This document shows positions 42,637 to 51,710 of a stretch of 64,000 bases of DNA, one piece after another. The stretch covers positions 20,307 to 84,306 of the forward strand of contig NZ_JAMQBK010000032.1 in assembly GCF_023701485.1 (NCBI RefSeq), given 5' to 3'. Each line of letters starts with the position of its first letter. Position 1 is the first letter of the stretch. This stretch comes from Aporhodopirellula aestuarii (GTDB taxonomy: Bacteria > Planctomycetota > Planctomycetia > Pirellulales > Pirellulaceae). The position numbers were made by a program, and so were the translations under genes. The notes under the pieces are model-generated. The model saw only the letters and a program-made list of their open reading frames with translations. It did no database searches and was not told the DNA's origin.

Positions 42637-44505
42637 TTGCCCCGCCGAACCCACCACCGAGTTCTCTCCACCGAGTGGCTATGTTGGTGTGTCTGGATGT
42701 TTCTTTTTGCGGTGCTTCACCCGTGGGGTAAGGCACCGTTGCATGACGGCACCCCCGTTCATTTCGGCTGGATCGTCCTGCAGTGCGTTTCGCTGCAGGT
42801 CCCAGCAATGGTCATCGTCGGTTGCTGGAATCAATGGCGGCCAACGGCAAATCGCCCCGTGGGAACGTTGCTTTTTGCCATCGCTCCCACGTGGTTCGCC
42901 CTGGATGTCCTGGTCTTCCGGTGGAGCGGCTTTCATCTATTCACGCGGGAATTCGCCTCGCTCCTTCGCGAGCACGTTCCCAACCTGCTCGCATTCTTTT
43001 CATGGGGCATGCTGCTACCTCTGTTCGCCGTCGTGATTTGGCTCGCGGGCGGTTTCGTCGTTACCACACTTACCGCCCGCCTGGTTAATCCTGCCCCCAC
43101 ACCACGTCTCGTGGCCGGTACCACCACGCGGGTAGTCGTCACCCTCGGAATGCTCGCTGGGCTGCTCCTACTCGCGACGCGGCCGACATCAGATGAGTTG
43201 TTCAAGAGCGTGCGAGAACATCCGTCTCGGTATCCCTGGACGGCGTTACGCGACTACCACAGCACCACCGCCCCAATCCAACCATTCCAATACGATCGCA
43301 ATCGGCTTGCCGACGTCACCCACAGCCGCATCCAGCAGATGCGGATGAACGTGGTAACTCAGCCCGCTGAAATAACGTCGCCCGCCAAGTATCCCGATGT
43401 GCTAATCATCGTCTGCGAGTCACTCCGGCCCGAGATGCTCGATCCAGCGATCATGCCGCATGCGGATGCTGCGTCACGTTCGGGCTTGCGTCTGAACCAT
43501 CATTACTCCGGTGGCAATGCGACAAGCCTGGGGATGTTCTCAATCTTCAGTGGCTTGGAAGCGGTTTGGTTCTACAAATCTGAAATGCGGTTCGCGCCTT
43601 CGCTCAATCGGCTCTTTCATCAAACCGGCTACGAACTGGGGTTCTTTGCAGGACATGACGATTGGGGCACGTTCCAAATGGATGCGTTTGTCTCGCCTCG
43701 GCATTTCGACCAATTCACCATCGAGCCAATGGACTGGCTAGCGTCGGATCGGCGAGCGATCGCGGCGGCGGAATCCTTTTTAGCTGAGGCCCCCGACACG
43801 CAGCGTCCACCGAGGCTCGCGGTGCTGTTTCTCTACAGCACCCACGCTCCTTTTGCGGTAGAACCGAGCCACTCGATCGACCGGCCCGCCGCGACCGCCG
43901 ACTACCCAATTCCGTTTCCAAGTTCATGGCGACCGAGCGTGTGGAACCGCTATCGCAACGCAGCCCGGACACTCGATGCCGAGCTCGCCTCATTGATTCA
44001 CGACGATCGGATCACCGTGGTGACCGGTGATCACGGCGAATCGTTTCTCGATGACGATACCATCGGACATGGCACACGGCTGTCGGAATCGCAGATGCGG
44101 GTTCCGGCTTTCATCACCGGCCCCAACGTTCCCGCTATGGAGACATCCGACATGACAATGCATGCGGATCTCTTGCCAACAATCCTATCGGCAGCGGGAA
44201 TCCAAACCTCCATGCCGAATCAGCTTGATGGCTTGGACCTTCTTTCGGCATCCAACAAACAATTGCGATCTCGTATTTTTTCCGTGTCGAACCTCGTTGG
44301 ACGCGACATGATGTTGCTCACACCCGGCGTAGGGATCGATGGCGTTCGACCGCGGATCCGCGTGAGATTCTCGCTGCTGGATCAGACCGCGGTTCCGCTC
44401 GGGCACCTTAATGAGATGGGCGAACTGCTAATGTCGCCTATGCAGACGGTCCAAAGCCGCGGGGACGAAGCTCTTAGCGCGTGGTTGCGTCAACTCGCTC
44501 GTTAA
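42637..44505 (+). CDS. Membrane-anchored sulfatase-fold transferase/hydrolase (LtaS/PbgA-like)
   Basis: This 622-residue protein has about five N-terminal membrane helices (residues 15-185) and an alkaline-phosphatase-superfamily domain: LIIVCESLRPEML, the GGNATSLGMFSIFSG loop with a probable Thr nucleophile, LFLYSTHAPFA and VVTGDHGESF with the metal-binding Asp-His. Domain order matches lipoteichoic acid synthase, phosphoethanolamine transferase and YejM/PbgA-type proteins. Activity on a periplasmic phospholipid or glycan headgroup is likely; the substrate is unknown. The TTG at 42637, preceded by GAAAG, is the only start that keeps the first helix. Confidence 0.86.
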   Translation: MPRRTHHRVLSTEWLCWCVWMFLFAVLHPWGKAPLHDGTPVHFGWIVLQCVSLQVPAMVIVGCWNQWRPTANRPVGTLLFAIAPTWFALDVLVFRWSGFHLFTREFASLLREHVPNLLAFFSWGMLLPLFAVVIWLAGGFVVTTLTARLVNPAPTPRLVAGTTTRVVVTLGMLAGLLLLATRPTSDELFKSVREHPSRYPWTALRDYHSTTAPIQPFQYDRNRLADVTHSRIQQMRMNVVTQPAEITSPAKYPDVLIIVCESLRPEMLDPAIMPHADAASRSGLRLNHHYSGGNATSLGMFSIFSGLEAVWFYKSEMRFAPSLNRLFHQTGYELGFFAGHDDWGTFQMDAFVSPRHFDQFTIEPMDWLASDRRAIAAAESFLAEAPDTQRPPRLAVLFLYSTHAPFAVEPSHSIDRPAATADYPIPFPSSWRPSVWNRYRNAARTLDAELASLIHDDRITVVTGDHGESFLDDDTIGHGTRLSESQMRVPAFITGPNVPAMETSDMTMHADLLPTILSAAGIQTSMPNQLDGLDLLSASNKQLRSRIFSVSNLVGRDMMLLTPGVGIDGVRPRIRVRFSLLDQTAVPLGHLNEMGELLMSPMQTVQSRGDEALSAWLRQLAR

Positions 44506-44705
44506 AGATCTAGCGGAAATTGGCTGCCCGATTCGGCAGTGGGATTCACCAAGATTCCGCCACCGAAAATGGCTTCTGGTGACATCCACTCCGACAAGCC
44601 GACCGGATCATCCATGCGGGCGTGTCTTGGAAAACTCTACCGCCCGTCATCCCAACAGGCATTTCTGGGCGGGCAACACGAGACAACGCGCGTCCCGTTC
44701 GAAAC

Positions 44706-45383
44706 TCACTGTTCGACTTCGGGTTCCAAGCTGACTTCGGCAGCAAGAAGCAATTTATATAAATCGACTTCGTTATCGATGTTGAGCTTGGTGAAGATGC
44801 TGCTGCGATGCTTTGACGCCGTCTGAACACTGATCTTCAGTTCGTGAGCGATCCCCTTGAGCGGCATTCCGTTTGCCAGCAGAAGCACGACTTCATGCTC
44901 TCGCTTGGAAATCGTTTCGAGCAAACTCCGAGCCTCGCGCCGAACCTGATGACGGAACCGCTCGCGTTGATTCTTTCGAATCGCGCGTTCGACCGAATCA
45001 ATGAACTGAACCGAGTCAAAGCCCTTTTCAATAAAATCGAAGACACCTTGTTGAAACGCGGTTCGGCAATTCTCAGCGTCGCCATGGCCGGTAACCAAGA
45101 TGACAGGAATGACCAAGTCTCGCTGGGCCATCTTCGCTTGCAGTTCCAAGCCGCTGATCCGAGGCATTCGCAAATCGGCAACAACACAACCGACCGCATC
45201 CACATCGATGGCTTCGAGCAGTTCAAGTGGGTCGCCGAAGATCTGCGTATCAAACCCGGCGCGTTGGCACCAACGCTGCATCAGGTCCAACTCGACTTCG
45301 TGATCATCGACAAGAAAGACGGTGGGTTCGGGGCCTTCGTCACGCCCAAGTTCGAAAGCGTGATCGGATGGTTGGGGATGCAT
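44706..45383 (-). CDS. FixJ-type response regulator (REC + LuxR HTH)
   Basis: This 225-residue protein has a receiver domain (residues 18-140) with acidic pocket VDD, phospho-acceptor D70 in VVADLRMPR, switch threonine in VTGHGD and lysine in FIEKGF. It is followed by a LuxR/GerE helix-turn-helix (SKREHEVVLLLANGMPLKGI and HELKISVQTASKHRSSIFTK). This is the FixJ/TtrR layout of DNA-binding two-component regulators. No histidine kinase is adjacent. It lies 101 nt downstream of fabF on the same strand and could be cotranscribed with it; the signal and targets are unknown. Confidence 0.92.
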   Translation of the reverse strand: MHPQPSDHAFELGRDEGPEPTVFLVDDHEVELDLMQRWCQRAGFDTQIFGDPLELLEAIDVDAVGCVVADLRMPRISGLELQAKMAQRDLVIPVILVTGHGDAENCRTAFQQGVFDFIEKGFDSVQFIDSVERAIRKNQRERFRHQVRREARSLLETISKREHEVVLLLANGMPLKGIAHELKISVQTASKHRSSIFTKLNIDNEVDLYKLLLAAEVSLEPEVEQ

Positions 45384-45484
45384 GCTGGACCTTCCAAATA
45401 GAAGAGGTTAATTGCAAAATTCGCCCAAGGTCCGCCTGTTGCTACGAACAACGCTCGCAGCGACCCGCGGGCAACCATGGTTTA

Positions 45485-46765
45485 TTAGACACGCCCAAGC
45501 ACAACGCAAGCATTGTGACCGCCGAACCCAAAGCTATTACTCATGGCGACGTCCACCTTCTGATCGCGAGCCTTCAAAGGCACGTAGTCGAGGTCGCACT
45601 CCGGGTCAGGTGATTCGAGGTTGATCGTGGGGGCGATCACGCCAGTCTGAATTGTCTTGCAAAGAATCACCGCCTCAATCCCACCGCTGGCACCGAGCGA
45701 ATGGCCTAGTGCGCTCTTGGTGCTGCTGATCGCGACACTCTTTGCATGTTCCCCAAGGACCGCTTTGATCGCCCGGGTTTCGGCTTTATCGCCGAGTGGT
45801 GTACTGGTTCCGTGAGCGTTAATGTAATCGATTTCGCTCACACTCCGGCCTGAATCAGCGATCGCTAAACGCATCGCCTGGGAGGCTCCGTTACCCTCTG
45901 GATCGGGCGCCGTGATATGCCCCGCATCACTGGTCGTTCCGTAACCGAGAACTTCGGCGTACATCTTCGCGCCCCGTGCCTTGGCGTGCTCGTACTCTTC
46001 AAAAATGAGCAAGCCCGCACCTTCGGCGAGCACGAACCCGTCACGATCCGTATCAAACGGACGACTAGCTCGCTCCGGCTCGTCGTTACGAGTCGAAAGT
46101 GCCTTCATATTTTGAAACGCTGCGAGGCCCATCCGCGTAATCGCCGCTTCGCTGCCGCCGGTGATCATCAAATCCGTTTCACCGCTGCGGATGCTGCGGA
46201 CCGCATCACCCATCGCGTTGGTCGCACTGGCACATGCCGTGGCGACGGCGAAGTTAGGGCCTTTGAGACCGTACCGGATCGAAAGGTTTCCGCCGGCCGC
46301 GTTGAGCATCATCTTGGGAACGGTGAACGGGCTGACGCGGTCAGGTCCCTTATTGAGCATCCGTTCGATTTGCTCTTCGATCTCATTGAGACCGCCGATA
46401 CCCGATCCCAGCACAACGCCACAGCGATGTGGATCCATCGAGGCGAAATCGATACCGCTATCCGCGACCGCTTGAGCGCCGGCGTGGACCGCAAACTGGG
46501 TGAACCGATCGAGCCGTTTGGCTTCTTTTGCTTCGACATGCTCGGTAACGTCAAAATCAGGGATATCGCCGCCAAAGTGCACCTTGTAGCGGCTTGTATC
46601 CATGATCGAGAGCGGATGCACTCCGCTGGCACCGGCGGTCAGCCGATCCCAAAACAGATCAACATCATTCGCAAGCGATGTGACAACACCGATTCCGGTA
46701 ATCACGACACGGCGTGGAGTTCCATTATTGGGAACGAGTCGAAAAGGTTCCGTTGAAACCGTCAT
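45485..46765 (-). CDS. fabF: Beta-ketoacyl-ACP synthase II
   Basis: This 426-residue protein has all KAS II signatures: active-site cysteine in VATACASATNAMGD (C178), the histidines in INAHGTSTPLGD and SALGHSLGASGG, and the final FGFGGHNACVVL. It elongates acyl-ACP with malonyl-ACP in fatty acid synthesis. The ATG at 46765 gives the usual N-terminus with about 15 extra residues; the track to 46792 adds nine. No Shine-Dalgarno is visible. It follows acpP by 111 nt in the order acpP-fabF, as in most bacteria. Confidence 0.97.
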   Translation of the reverse strand: MTVSTEPFRLVPNNGTPRRVVITGIGVVTSLANDVDLFWDRLTAGASGVHPLSIMDTSRYKVHFGGDIPDFDVTEHVEAKEAKRLDRFTQFAVHAGAQAVADSGIDFASMDPHRCGVVLGSGIGGLNEIEEQIERMLNKGPDRVSPFTVPKMMLNAAGGNLSIRYGLKGPNFAVATACASATNAMGDAVRSIRSGETDLMITGGSEAAITRMGLAAFQNMKALSTRNDEPERASRPFDTDRDGFVLAEGAGLLIFEEYEHAKARGAKMYAEVLGYGTTSDAGHITAPDPEGNGASQAMRLAIADSGRSVSEIDYINAHGTSTPLGDKAETRAIKAVLGEHAKSVAISSTKSALGHSLGASGGIEAVILCKTIQTGVIAPTINLESPDPECDLDYVPLKARDQKVDVAMSNSFGFGGHNACVVLGRV

Positions 46766-46876
46766 GTGTGTGGGGCCGGTGTATCTTCGCAATAAAAAGG
46801 GTCAACCACCGATGTTGATAGATGTAAACGGTGCCTGACGCCTGAAAATCAGTTTACTTAGCAAGGACAGCTTCAA

Positions 46877-47122
46877 TTAAGCGTCGTCGCCTTTTTCCTT
46901 CTCGATAAAATCGACCGCTTCGCCAACCTTTTGGATTTTCTCTGCGGAATCATCAGGGATGCTGATGTCGAACTCTTCTTCGAGTTCCATGACCAGCTCA
47001 ACGGTATCGAGTGAATCCGCGCCGAGGTCGTTTACGAACGAGGTTTCACGTGTGATTTTATCTTTGTCGACACCGAGCTGCTCGGAAACAATGTCGATAA
47101 CGCGTTCTTCAATAGACGCCAC
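46877..47122 (-). CDS. acpP: Acyl carrier protein
   Basis: This 81-residue acidic protein has the ACP four-helix pattern and the phosphopantetheine attachment serine in [19 protein letters not shown] (S37). It carries growing chains for the fab enzymes here and could supply the acyl-ACP reductase fusion at 21682-24423. The ATG fits exactly the usual start, with GGAGTTACGCCC upstream. A candidate promoter with a near-consensus -35 lies about 170 nt upstream, and the coding length is typical. Confidence 0.97.
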   Translation of the reverse strand: MASIEERVIDIVSEQLGVDKDKITRETSFVNDLGADSLDTVELVMELEEEFDISIPDDSAEKIQKVGEAVDFIEKEKGDDA

Positions 47123-47293
47123 GGGCGTAACTCCAAAATGGATGGGGGTTGAGAGTAAATTTGTGTTGGTCGATAGGACGGGAAAAACGCCAGGATCGAA
47201 AGCTTCGATAAACTTGGTGTTGCTTCAGAGGAATGCGGTTGCCCACGGTCCTCTAAATAGGTATAGCCGAGATTCCCTTCTCGCCGGGGCGTG

Positions 47294-47323
47294 AAGATAG
47301 GGGAAACGGCTAAAACCCGTCAA
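47294..47323 (-). promoter_or_regulatory. Candidate sigma-70 promoter for acpP-fabF
   Basis: Reading the minus strand, TTGACG (47323-47318) and TATCTT (47299-47294) are separated by 18 nt. The -35 is close to consensus and the -10 acceptable. It lies between fabG and acpP and would give a separate acpP-fabF transcript with a leader of about 165 nt. Confidence 0.5.
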
Positions 47324-47351
47324 TATCCCGTGAGCTCAGATGCAAGGGAAA

Positions 47352-47371
47352 ATCTCGTCAAAAGACGGGAT
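47352..47371 (-). terminator. Weak intrinsic terminator after fabG
   Basis: Arms 47352-47359 and 47364-47371 form an 8-bp stem with one mismatch around a 4-nt loop; on the minus strand TTTTCC follows. It lies 50 nt past the fabG stop, just upstream of the acpP promoter candidate, so the two transcripts may be separated here. Confidence 0.4.
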
Positions 47372-47421
47372 ATCCTCGCATCTCTGGCCAACGGGAGGCT
47401 CGCTCGAAAGCGATACCTTCG

Positions 47422-48180
47422 TTAGCCGACCATGCCACCATCGACGACGATGGTCTGGCCGGAAATATAACTCGCGTCTTTGCTGGCCAAAAATAGAACC
47501 GCTGCCGCGACATCTTCTGGCTGCCCGACCCGTTTGGCCGGAATCCGCTTTTTCACTTCTTCCATGACCACGTCACCGAGTTCCGCCGTCATTTCGCTGG
47601 CGATGAACCCGGGAGCGACGGCATTTACCGTCACGCCACGCGAAACGAGCTCTTTGCTCATCGTCCGTGTCATGCCGATCATACCCGCTTTGCTGGCCGA
47701 ATAGTTTGCTTGACCGGGATTTCCGATCAAGCCCGAAATACTGGCCATATTGATGATTCGGCCGTATTTTTTGCGACGCATCACTCCGGCGGCTGCACGA
47801 CAGCAGACGAAACAACTTGTCAGGTTGGTCGCGATCACCGAATCCCATTCTTCGTCGGACATGCCTCGCATCAATTTGTCGCGGGTAATTCCCGCATTGT
47901 TGACGAGAATGTCGAGTCGGCCGTGCTTTTTATTGGTTTCCTCAATCGCTGCCGCGGCAGCCGTGCGATCGGTCACGTCACACGGCAAAGCCTCCGCCGA
48001 ACCGCCAGCAGCTTCGATATCAGCAACCGTTTTCGCCAATTTTTCAGCGTTCCGAGCAACGCAAACAACGTGCGCCCCGTTTTGGCCCAATGCTACCGCG
48101 ACGGCCTGACCGAGCCCCTGGCTGGCTCCGGTGACGATCGCGACCTGACCCTTGAGGTCAACCGATAAAGATAAATTCAT
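47422..48180 (-). CDS. fabG: 3-oxoacyl-ACP reductase
   Basis: This 252-residue short-chain dehydrogenase has the NADPH motif [30 protein letters not shown], the catalytic serine/tyrosine/lysine in MASISG and NYSASKAG, and the end [14 protein letters not shown], as in FabG. It reduces 3-oxoacyl-ACP in the elongation cycle. The order fabD-fabG-acpP-fabF supports the assignment over other SDR enzymes. The ATG at 48180 lies 168 nt after the fabD stop, a gap that holds an 18-bp tandem repeat. Confidence 0.95.
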   Translation of the reverse strand: MNLSLSVDLKGQVAIVTGASQGLGQAVAVALGQNGAHVVCVARNAEKLAKTVADIEAAGGSAEALPCDVTDRTAAAAAIEETNKKHGRLDILVNNAGITRDKLMRGMSDEEWDSVIATNLTSCFVCCRAAAGVMRRKKYGRIINMASISGLIGNPGQANYSASKAGMIGMTRTMSKELVSRGVTVNAVAPGFIASEMTAELGDVVMEEVKKRIPAKRVGQPEDVAAAVLFLASKDASYISGQTIVVDGGMVG

Positions 48181-48237
48181 GTCTGAAGAAGTGATGGCTT
48201 GAGAGCAGAGAAAGAAAAAAATGAGAAACGCGACCGT

Positions 48238-48291
48238 GAGGCCTATGCCGCAGACGAAGCCTATACCACAGAAGAACCCAATACCACAGAA
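48238..48291. repeat. Three imperfect 18-bp tandem repeats between fabD and fabG
   Basis: Three units follow one another: GAGGCCTATGCCGCAGAC, GAAGCCTATACCACAGAA and GAACCCAATACCACAGAA. They lie in the 168-nt gap between fabD and fabG. The unit length is a multiple of three, but no supported frame reads through. Variation in copy number between strains would alter the fabG leader length. Confidence 0.6.
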
Positions 48292-48348
48292 CCCTGGCCT
48301 GCCGCAGCAAACCGACCGACGCGCCGATCAATGGCGCGAGACAGTCGC

Positions 48349-49278
48349 TTACGGCTGATCGCCAAAACCTTCGGTTGGCATTTTGCGCGAGATTCGCTTA
48401 ATCGTGCCACGCAACACGCGGCCCGTTCCGGCTTCGAGAAAACCGTCAACTCCGTCCGCGATCATGCGGCTGATCGAGGCTTCCCACATCACGGGGTTCA
48501 CCACCTGACGGGCCAACAAATCGCGAATTTCACCGGGATCGCTGTGAGGCGACGCATCGACGTTGCTGTAAACCGGGATCCGGGTCGCCTTGATCTCAAC
48601 GTCCGCGAGCGCCTCCGACAGCGTCGCGACGGCGTCCTGCATCAGCGGCGTGTGAAACGCACCTGCGACGCTCAGCGGAACGACTTTCATCGCGCCAGCG
48701 GCCATCGCGATCGGCTCGAGCCGATCCAACGCCGTTTGATGCCCCGAAACCGCGATATTGCCTGGGCACAGAAGATTCGCGGGCTTGAGGATCTCATCGC
48801 CTTGCCGACATTCCGCACAAACCGCGTCGAGTTTTTCCAAATCGAGCCCCAATACGCTCGACATTCCCGAAGGAATCGCGTCGGCACATGCCTGCATCGC
48901 TTCGCCGCGTTTTTGCACCAAACGCACACCGTCTTCGAACGCCAATCCGCCTGCAAAACACACCGCGGTGTATTCGCCCAAACTCAAACCGGCTGCAGAC
49001 TGGATTTTTGAAGCGATGTCGCCGTGAAGCTGCGAATACACCTCCGCTGCGGCCACGCCGGTGACAAACAACGCAGGTTGACAGTGAACGGTCTCGTTAA
49101 GTTTTTCCGCGGGGCCTTCGGCGCAGAGCTGTTTGAGGTCGTAACCGAGAACTTCGCCGGCGCGGTCGAACAATTCGTTCGCCGCGGGATAGTTCTCACA
49201 CAACCACGTGCCCATGCCGGGCACCTGAGCTCCTTGGCCGGGAAACAGAATCCCGGGGCTGTTGACGTCAAAAGCCAA
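48349..49278 (-). CDS. fabD: Malonyl-CoA:ACP transacylase
   Basis: This 309-residue protein has the acyltransferase signatures GILFPGQGAQVPGMG and AAGLSLGEYTAVCFAGGL with nucleophile S99. The conserved histidine lies in GAFHTPLMQDA. It loads malonyl groups onto ACP. The stop of rpmF lies just 2 nt upstream of its ATG, so the two genes are tightly linked. In the usual bacterial order plsX and fabH come between rpmF and fabD; both are absent here. Confidence 0.96.
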   Translation of the reverse strand: MAFDVNSPGILFPGQGAQVPGMGTWLCENYPAANELFDRAGEVLGYDLKQLCAEGPAEKLNETVHCQPALFVTGVAAAEVYSQLHGDIASKIQSAAGLSLGEYTAVCFAGGLAFEDGVRLVQKRGEAMQACADAIPSGMSSVLGLDLEKLDAVCAECRQGDEILKPANLLCPGNIAVSGHQTALDRLEPIAMAAGAMKVVPLSVAGAFHTPLMQDAVATLSEALADVEIKATRIPVYSNVDASPHSDPGEIRDLLARQVVNPVMWEASISRMIADGVDGFLEAGTGRVLRGTIKRISRKMPTEGFGDQP

Positions 49279-49280
49279 TT

Positions 49281-49463
49281 TCAGGACTCATCCTGTTTGA
49301 CGACCGTGCGGCCTTGGTAGTAGCCACACTTTGGACAAATGTGGTGCGTAGGAACAGCGGAACTGCACTGTGGGCAGTAACCGATCGATCGCTTCTTCAA
49401 ACGATCATGGCTGCGGCGTTTGCCGGTGCGACTATTGGAGTGTTTGCGTTTTGGGACGGCCAT
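49281..49463 (-). CDS. rpmF: 50S ribosomal protein L32
   Basis: This 60-residue protein starts MAVPKRKHSNSRTGKRRSHD and contains four cysteines in CPQCSS and CPKCGYY, the zinc-ribbon form of L32. It is a small subunit of the large ribosome and, as in many bacteria, leads the fatty acid synthesis cluster. It overlaps nothing; the next gene fabD starts 2 nt after its stop. It is divergent from rpsM across a 254-nt gap that holds the rpsM promoter candidate. Confidence 0.96.
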   Translation of the reverse strand: MAVPKRKHSNSRTGKRRSHDRLKKRSIGYCPQCSSAVPTHHICPKCGYYQGRTVVKQDES

Positions 49464-49639
49464 GACGGGGGTCCGGATGGGTGATAGTTGTGAGGGAAGA
49501 TGCCCATTTCAGTTCGAGCAATCGCGAAGAATAAACAGGGGTACGCGGTTTCGTCAACGTCTGACGAGACATTTGACGATCTCAGGGGGACATTTGACGA
49601 TTCCAGAAAAAAAATCCGAATTCCTTGTGATGCTTCCAC

Positions 49640-49669
49640 TTGAGCAAAACGGCAAGGGACTGCTATAGT
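49640..49669 (+). promoter_or_regulatory. Candidate promoter for the rpsM-rpsK-rpoA-rplQ operon
   Basis: TTGAGC (49640-49645) and TATAGT (49664-49669) are 18 nt apart, with a TGC just before the -10 that acts as an extended -10 in sigma-70 promoters. It lies 49 nt upstream of the rpsM ATG in the gap divergent from rpmF. This is the best promoter match in the window. Confidence 0.55.
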
Positions 49670-49717
49670 TCGCGATTCAATTTTCAAAATCACGCAGTTG
49701 CTCTCGGAGTTTTTGCC

Positions 49718-50101
49718 ATGCCCCGCTTGATGGGCGTTGACATCCCCAACGACAAACAGATTCAGTATTCCCTAACTTACCTCTACGGTCTCGGCCTGTT
49801 CCGGGCACGAGAAGTATGTGAAAAGCTTGGAATCGATCCGATCACTCCTGCGAGTGACATCAGCGACGAGGAAGTCGGCCAGATCGCCGCTCTGCTCGAG
49901 CGTGATTACTTGGTCGAAGGTCCTCTCCGTCGCCAAGTCACCCAAAACATTAGCCGTCTGCGTGAGGTGAAATCCTACCGCGGAATCCGGCACCGCGTGG
50001 GACTTCCCGTCCGCGGACAACGCACCAAAACAAACGCCCGCACCCGCAAAGGCCCGCGTAAGACGGTTGCCGGTAAGAAGGGCGTCAAGGACTTGCGATA
50101 G
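49718..50101 (+). CDS. rpsM: 30S ribosomal protein S13
   Basis: The ATG at 49718 gives a 127-residue S13: MPRLMGVDIPNDKQIQYSLT, YGLGLFRAREVCEKLGID and the C-terminal RGIRHRVGLPVRGQRTKTNA rich in Arg/Lys. The frame continues upstream to 49640, but that stretch covers the promoter. S13 bridges the subunits at the head of 30S. In most bacteria infA and rpmJ precede it; only rpmF, on the other strand, lies next door. The gap to rpsK is 60 nt. Confidence 0.96.
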   Translation: MPRLMGVDIPNDKQIQYSLTYLYGLGLFRAREVCEKLGIDPITPASDISDEEVGQIAALLERDYLVEGPLRRQVTQNISRLREVKSYRGIRHRVGLPVRGQRTKTNARTRKGPRKTVAGKKGVKDLR

Positions 50102-50161
50102 TTTTCTACGCATTTCCCTCTCTAATTCATCTTCACCCACATGTTCGTTTGAGACCCACCG

Positions 50162-50545
50162 GTGGCAAAGACCAACAAGAAAAAACGCGTCCGTCGCAAC
50201 GTCAGCAATGGCGTCGCTCACGTTCACGCAACCTTTAACAACACGACGGTAACCATTACCGACACCAAGGGCGACACGCTTTGCTGGGCCAGCGCCGGAA
50301 CCAGCGGATTCAAGGGCAGTCGCAAAAGCACGCCATTCGCAGGCCAATGTGCCGCCCAACAGGCCGCTGAAAAAGCGACCAAGTTCGGTATGCGTGACGT
50401 CGAAGTTCGTGTCAAAGGCCCCGGTTCGGGTCGCGAAAGTGCCATCACGGCTCTGCAGGCCGCTGGTTTGAACGTGAAGTTGATCGAGGAAGTCACCCCG
50501 ATCCCACACAACGGATGCCGTCCACGGAAAAAACGACGCGTCTAA
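50162..50545 (+). CDS. rpsK: 30S ribosomal protein S11
   Basis: This 127-residue protein has the S11 core ([40 protein letters not shown]) and a C-terminal basic tail ([12 protein letters not shown]). GTG at 50162 is the only start consistent with the family length. S11 lines the mRNA exit path near S7. The gene order continues directly to rpoA; rpsD, which normally lies between rpsK and rpoA, is absent. Confidence 0.96.
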   Translation: MAKTNKKKRVRRNVSNGVAHVHATFNNTTVTITDTKGDTLCWASAGTSGFKGSRKSTPFAGQCAAQQAAEKATKFGMRDVEVRVKGPGSGRESAITALQAAGLNVKLIEEVTPIPHNGCRPRKKRRV

Positions 50546-50623
50546 TCGCCCGTCGAATTTCCCGATCCCGTTGTTCCCAACGACTCAATCCCGCAACCTC
50601 AACAACGCCGAAAGCACCTCAAC

Positions 50624-51619
50624 ATGTCGATGCATATCCGTTGGCGTGGCATGGAATTGCCCAGCACGCTCGAAGTCGATCGCGACACGCTGACTCAGAC
50701 CTATGGCAAGTTCTCCGCCGAACCGTTCGAACGCGGTTTCGGTGCGAGTATCGGAAACAGCATGCGTCGCGTGCTGTTGAGCAGCCTCATGGGCAGTGCC
50801 GTTACCCAAATCAAAATTCGCGGTGCCCAGCACGAATTCACCTCGATCCCCGGCGTTCTTGAGGACGTGACGGATATCGTCCTGAACGTCAAATCACTGA
50901 TCGTTCGCAACAACAGCGATGCCACCCGCGTCATCACCGTCGAACGGAACACCGCCGGCGTGATCACCGGTGGCGACATCGAAACCGATGCGGATGTCGA
51001 AGTCATCAACAAAGATCACGTCATCGCGACGCTGACCGACGACAAACCGTTCATGATGGAAATGGTTGTCGAAAACGGCCGCGGTTACGTCCCGAGCACC
51101 GAACACAGCAGCGTGGACCACGAAATCGGCATCATTCCGATCGACGCGGTCTTCAGCCCGATCGTTCGCGTTCGTTACGAAGTCGAAGCAACCCGCGTCG
51201 GCCAAAAAACCAACTATGATCGCCTGAACCTTGAAATCTGGACCGACGGAACGATCAACCCCGAAATGGCGTTGACCGAATCGGCAAAGATTTTCCGCAA
51301 ACACCTCAACCCGTTTGTTCAATATCGCGAACTTGGACCGAGCATTTTCTCGGCCGCTCGTGGCGGTGCCGGCTCACCTGAAGCCCAGCTCGAAGCCAAA
51401 TTGAACATGACACTCGCCGATCTGCGACTGTCGGTGCGAGCTAACAATTGCCTCGAGAGCGAGAACATCATGACGGTTCGCGATCTCGTCCAACGCAGCG
51501 AAGACTCGCTCTTGGAAGTCCGAAACTTCGGTGACACCACGCTCAACGAAGTCCGCGAAAAACTTTCGCAGTACGGACTCCACCTGGGCATGCGAGTGCC
51601 AAATCAACCGCTCTTCTAG
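50624..51619 (+). CDS. rpoA: DNA-directed RNA polymerase alpha subunit
   Basis: This 331-residue protein has the alpha N-terminal dimerisation domain ([20 protein letters not shown] near residues 33-52) and the C-terminal helix-hairpin-helix domain ([19 protein letters not shown] and [19 protein letters not shown]) that contacts UP elements and activators. Length and domain spacing are typical. It nucleates assembly of RNA polymerase. It is preceded by 78 nt without features and followed by 91 nt before rplQ. Confidence 0.97.
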   Translation: MSMHIRWRGMELPSTLEVDRDTLTQTYGKFSAEPFERGFGASIGNSMRRVLLSSLMGSAVTQIKIRGAQHEFTSIPGVLEDVTDIVLNVKSLIVRNNSDATRVITVERNTAGVITGGDIETDADVEVINKDHVIATLTDDKPFMMEMVVENGRGYVPSTEHSSVDHEIGIIPIDAVFSPIVRVRYEVEATRVGQKTNYDRLNLEIWTDGTINPEMALTESAKIFRKHLNPFVQYRELGPSIFSAARGGAGSPEAQLEAKLNMTLADLRLSVRANNCLESENIMTVRDLVQRSEDSLLEVRNFGDTTLNEVREKLSQYGLHLGMRVPNQPLF

Positions 51620-51710
51620 AGAAAATCAAACCAACGCGGGCCGTTCGCTATGTGCGAAGGCCCGCCTTCACCTGATCCAATTCACACATCCAGTTTAGTA
51701 GACATTCGAT

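Noticed and set aside
48199..49011. 270-residue plus-strand frame starting in the fabD-fabG gap
   Set aside because: Covers fabD antisense, and its tandem-repeat start is best explained as a DNA repeat.
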